DNA of 27,848 bases, taken from positions 1 to 27,848 of the IMG/VR virus record IMGVR_UViG_3300028189_000047; one strand, written 5' to 3'. A program made the position numbers and the translations under genes. This DNA comes from a virus. This document shows positions 27,704 through 27,848 of the stretch, piece by piece. Below the pieces are notes generated by a model. That model did not search any database. It worked only from the letters and a program-made list of their open reading frames with translations, and was not told where the DNA came from. The first letter of the stretch is position 1. Each line of letters begins with the position of its first letter.

Positions 27704-27848
27704 TTTCTATTCTTTTCTATAAAAGTTTTAAAATATTTATGTCTTTGTTTTTCTGGTATATGTTTTTGGTATATGATAATCAGAGAATTTATTTATATTA
27801 AATTCATTTTCACATTCTTTACAAATTATAAATATATTTTTTTTAAAC
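27700..27848 (-). pseudogene. Partial HIPxxQ-tail zinc ribbon gene with frameshift at A5
   Basis: The gene runs in from the right edge. The frame encodes IICKECENEFNINKFSDYHI then PKTYTRKTKT and stops. Removing one A of AAAAA gives HIPKHIPEKQRHKYFKTFIE, ending at 27700 over the next start codon. The tail DNA (about 35 bases around 27738-27772) is almost identical to that of the copy at 27050, differing by just this extra A. Confidence 0.6.

Overview
The window is a stretch of a low-GC (by eye about 30 %) tailed double-stranded DNA phage (Caudoviricetes) or a prophage-like equivalent. The evidence is a terminase/portal block next to a phage-type replication and recombination set (RecA, gp32-like SSB, UvsY-like mediator, family A polymerase, primase, DnaB-type helicase, ATP-dependent ligase). 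Genes are tightly packed, often with ATGA stop/start overlaps, and all lie on the minus strand, so the window reads biologically from right to left. Strong AAGGAGG-type ribosome sites suit a Firmicutes-like or other low-GC host, but the host cannot be named from this sequence.

Layout in transcription order. (1) 27848-22412: helicase, primase, an HNH nuclease and a swarm of tiny zinc-ribbon genes. (2) 22383-19362: three phage proteins of unknown role, the largest with a YfaP/DUF2135-like domain. (3) 19322-15300: a nicotinamidase, a VWA-domain protein, a PP2C phosphatase and a Ser/Thr-kinase-like protein. The last three look like the VWA/PP2C/kinase triad known from Ter stress systems. This block is bracketed by an exact 24-bp direct repeat and ends beside a tRNA-Gln. 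(4) 15174-10814: small membrane and zinc proteins, the DNA ligase with a GIY-YIG-type insertion in its 3' end, a large unknown protein and a mini band-7 membrane protein. (5) 10813-10360: an AT-rich, structured non-coding region with a consensus promoter that faces against every gene. (6) 10359-6448: a second zinc-ribbon cluster and a uracil-DNA-glycosylase/DNA-polymerase fusion. (7) 6345-2612: a promoter-to-terminator operon of UvsY-like protein, unknown, SSB and RecA; RecA is interrupted in its P-loop by an apparent class 3 intein. (8) 2569-1: a promoter driving TerS, TerL and portal.

Replication and recombination proteins would act together: helicase and primase open and prime, the UDG-polymerase copies, ligase seals, and RecA/SSB/UvsY drive recombination-dependent replication feeding the terminase. 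The VWA/PP2C/kinase triad plus nicotinamidase looks like an accessory signalling/NAD module, not a core phage function.

The least described features are a paralogous family of about twelve tiny proteins (CxxC...CxxC followed by an HIPxxQ..KY tail), the repeat-flanked triad cassette, the class 3 intein, and the duplicated ligase 3' end around a GIY-YIG remnant. Several small genes are broken at A/T homopolymers, which may be true decay, programmed frameshifting or sequencing error.
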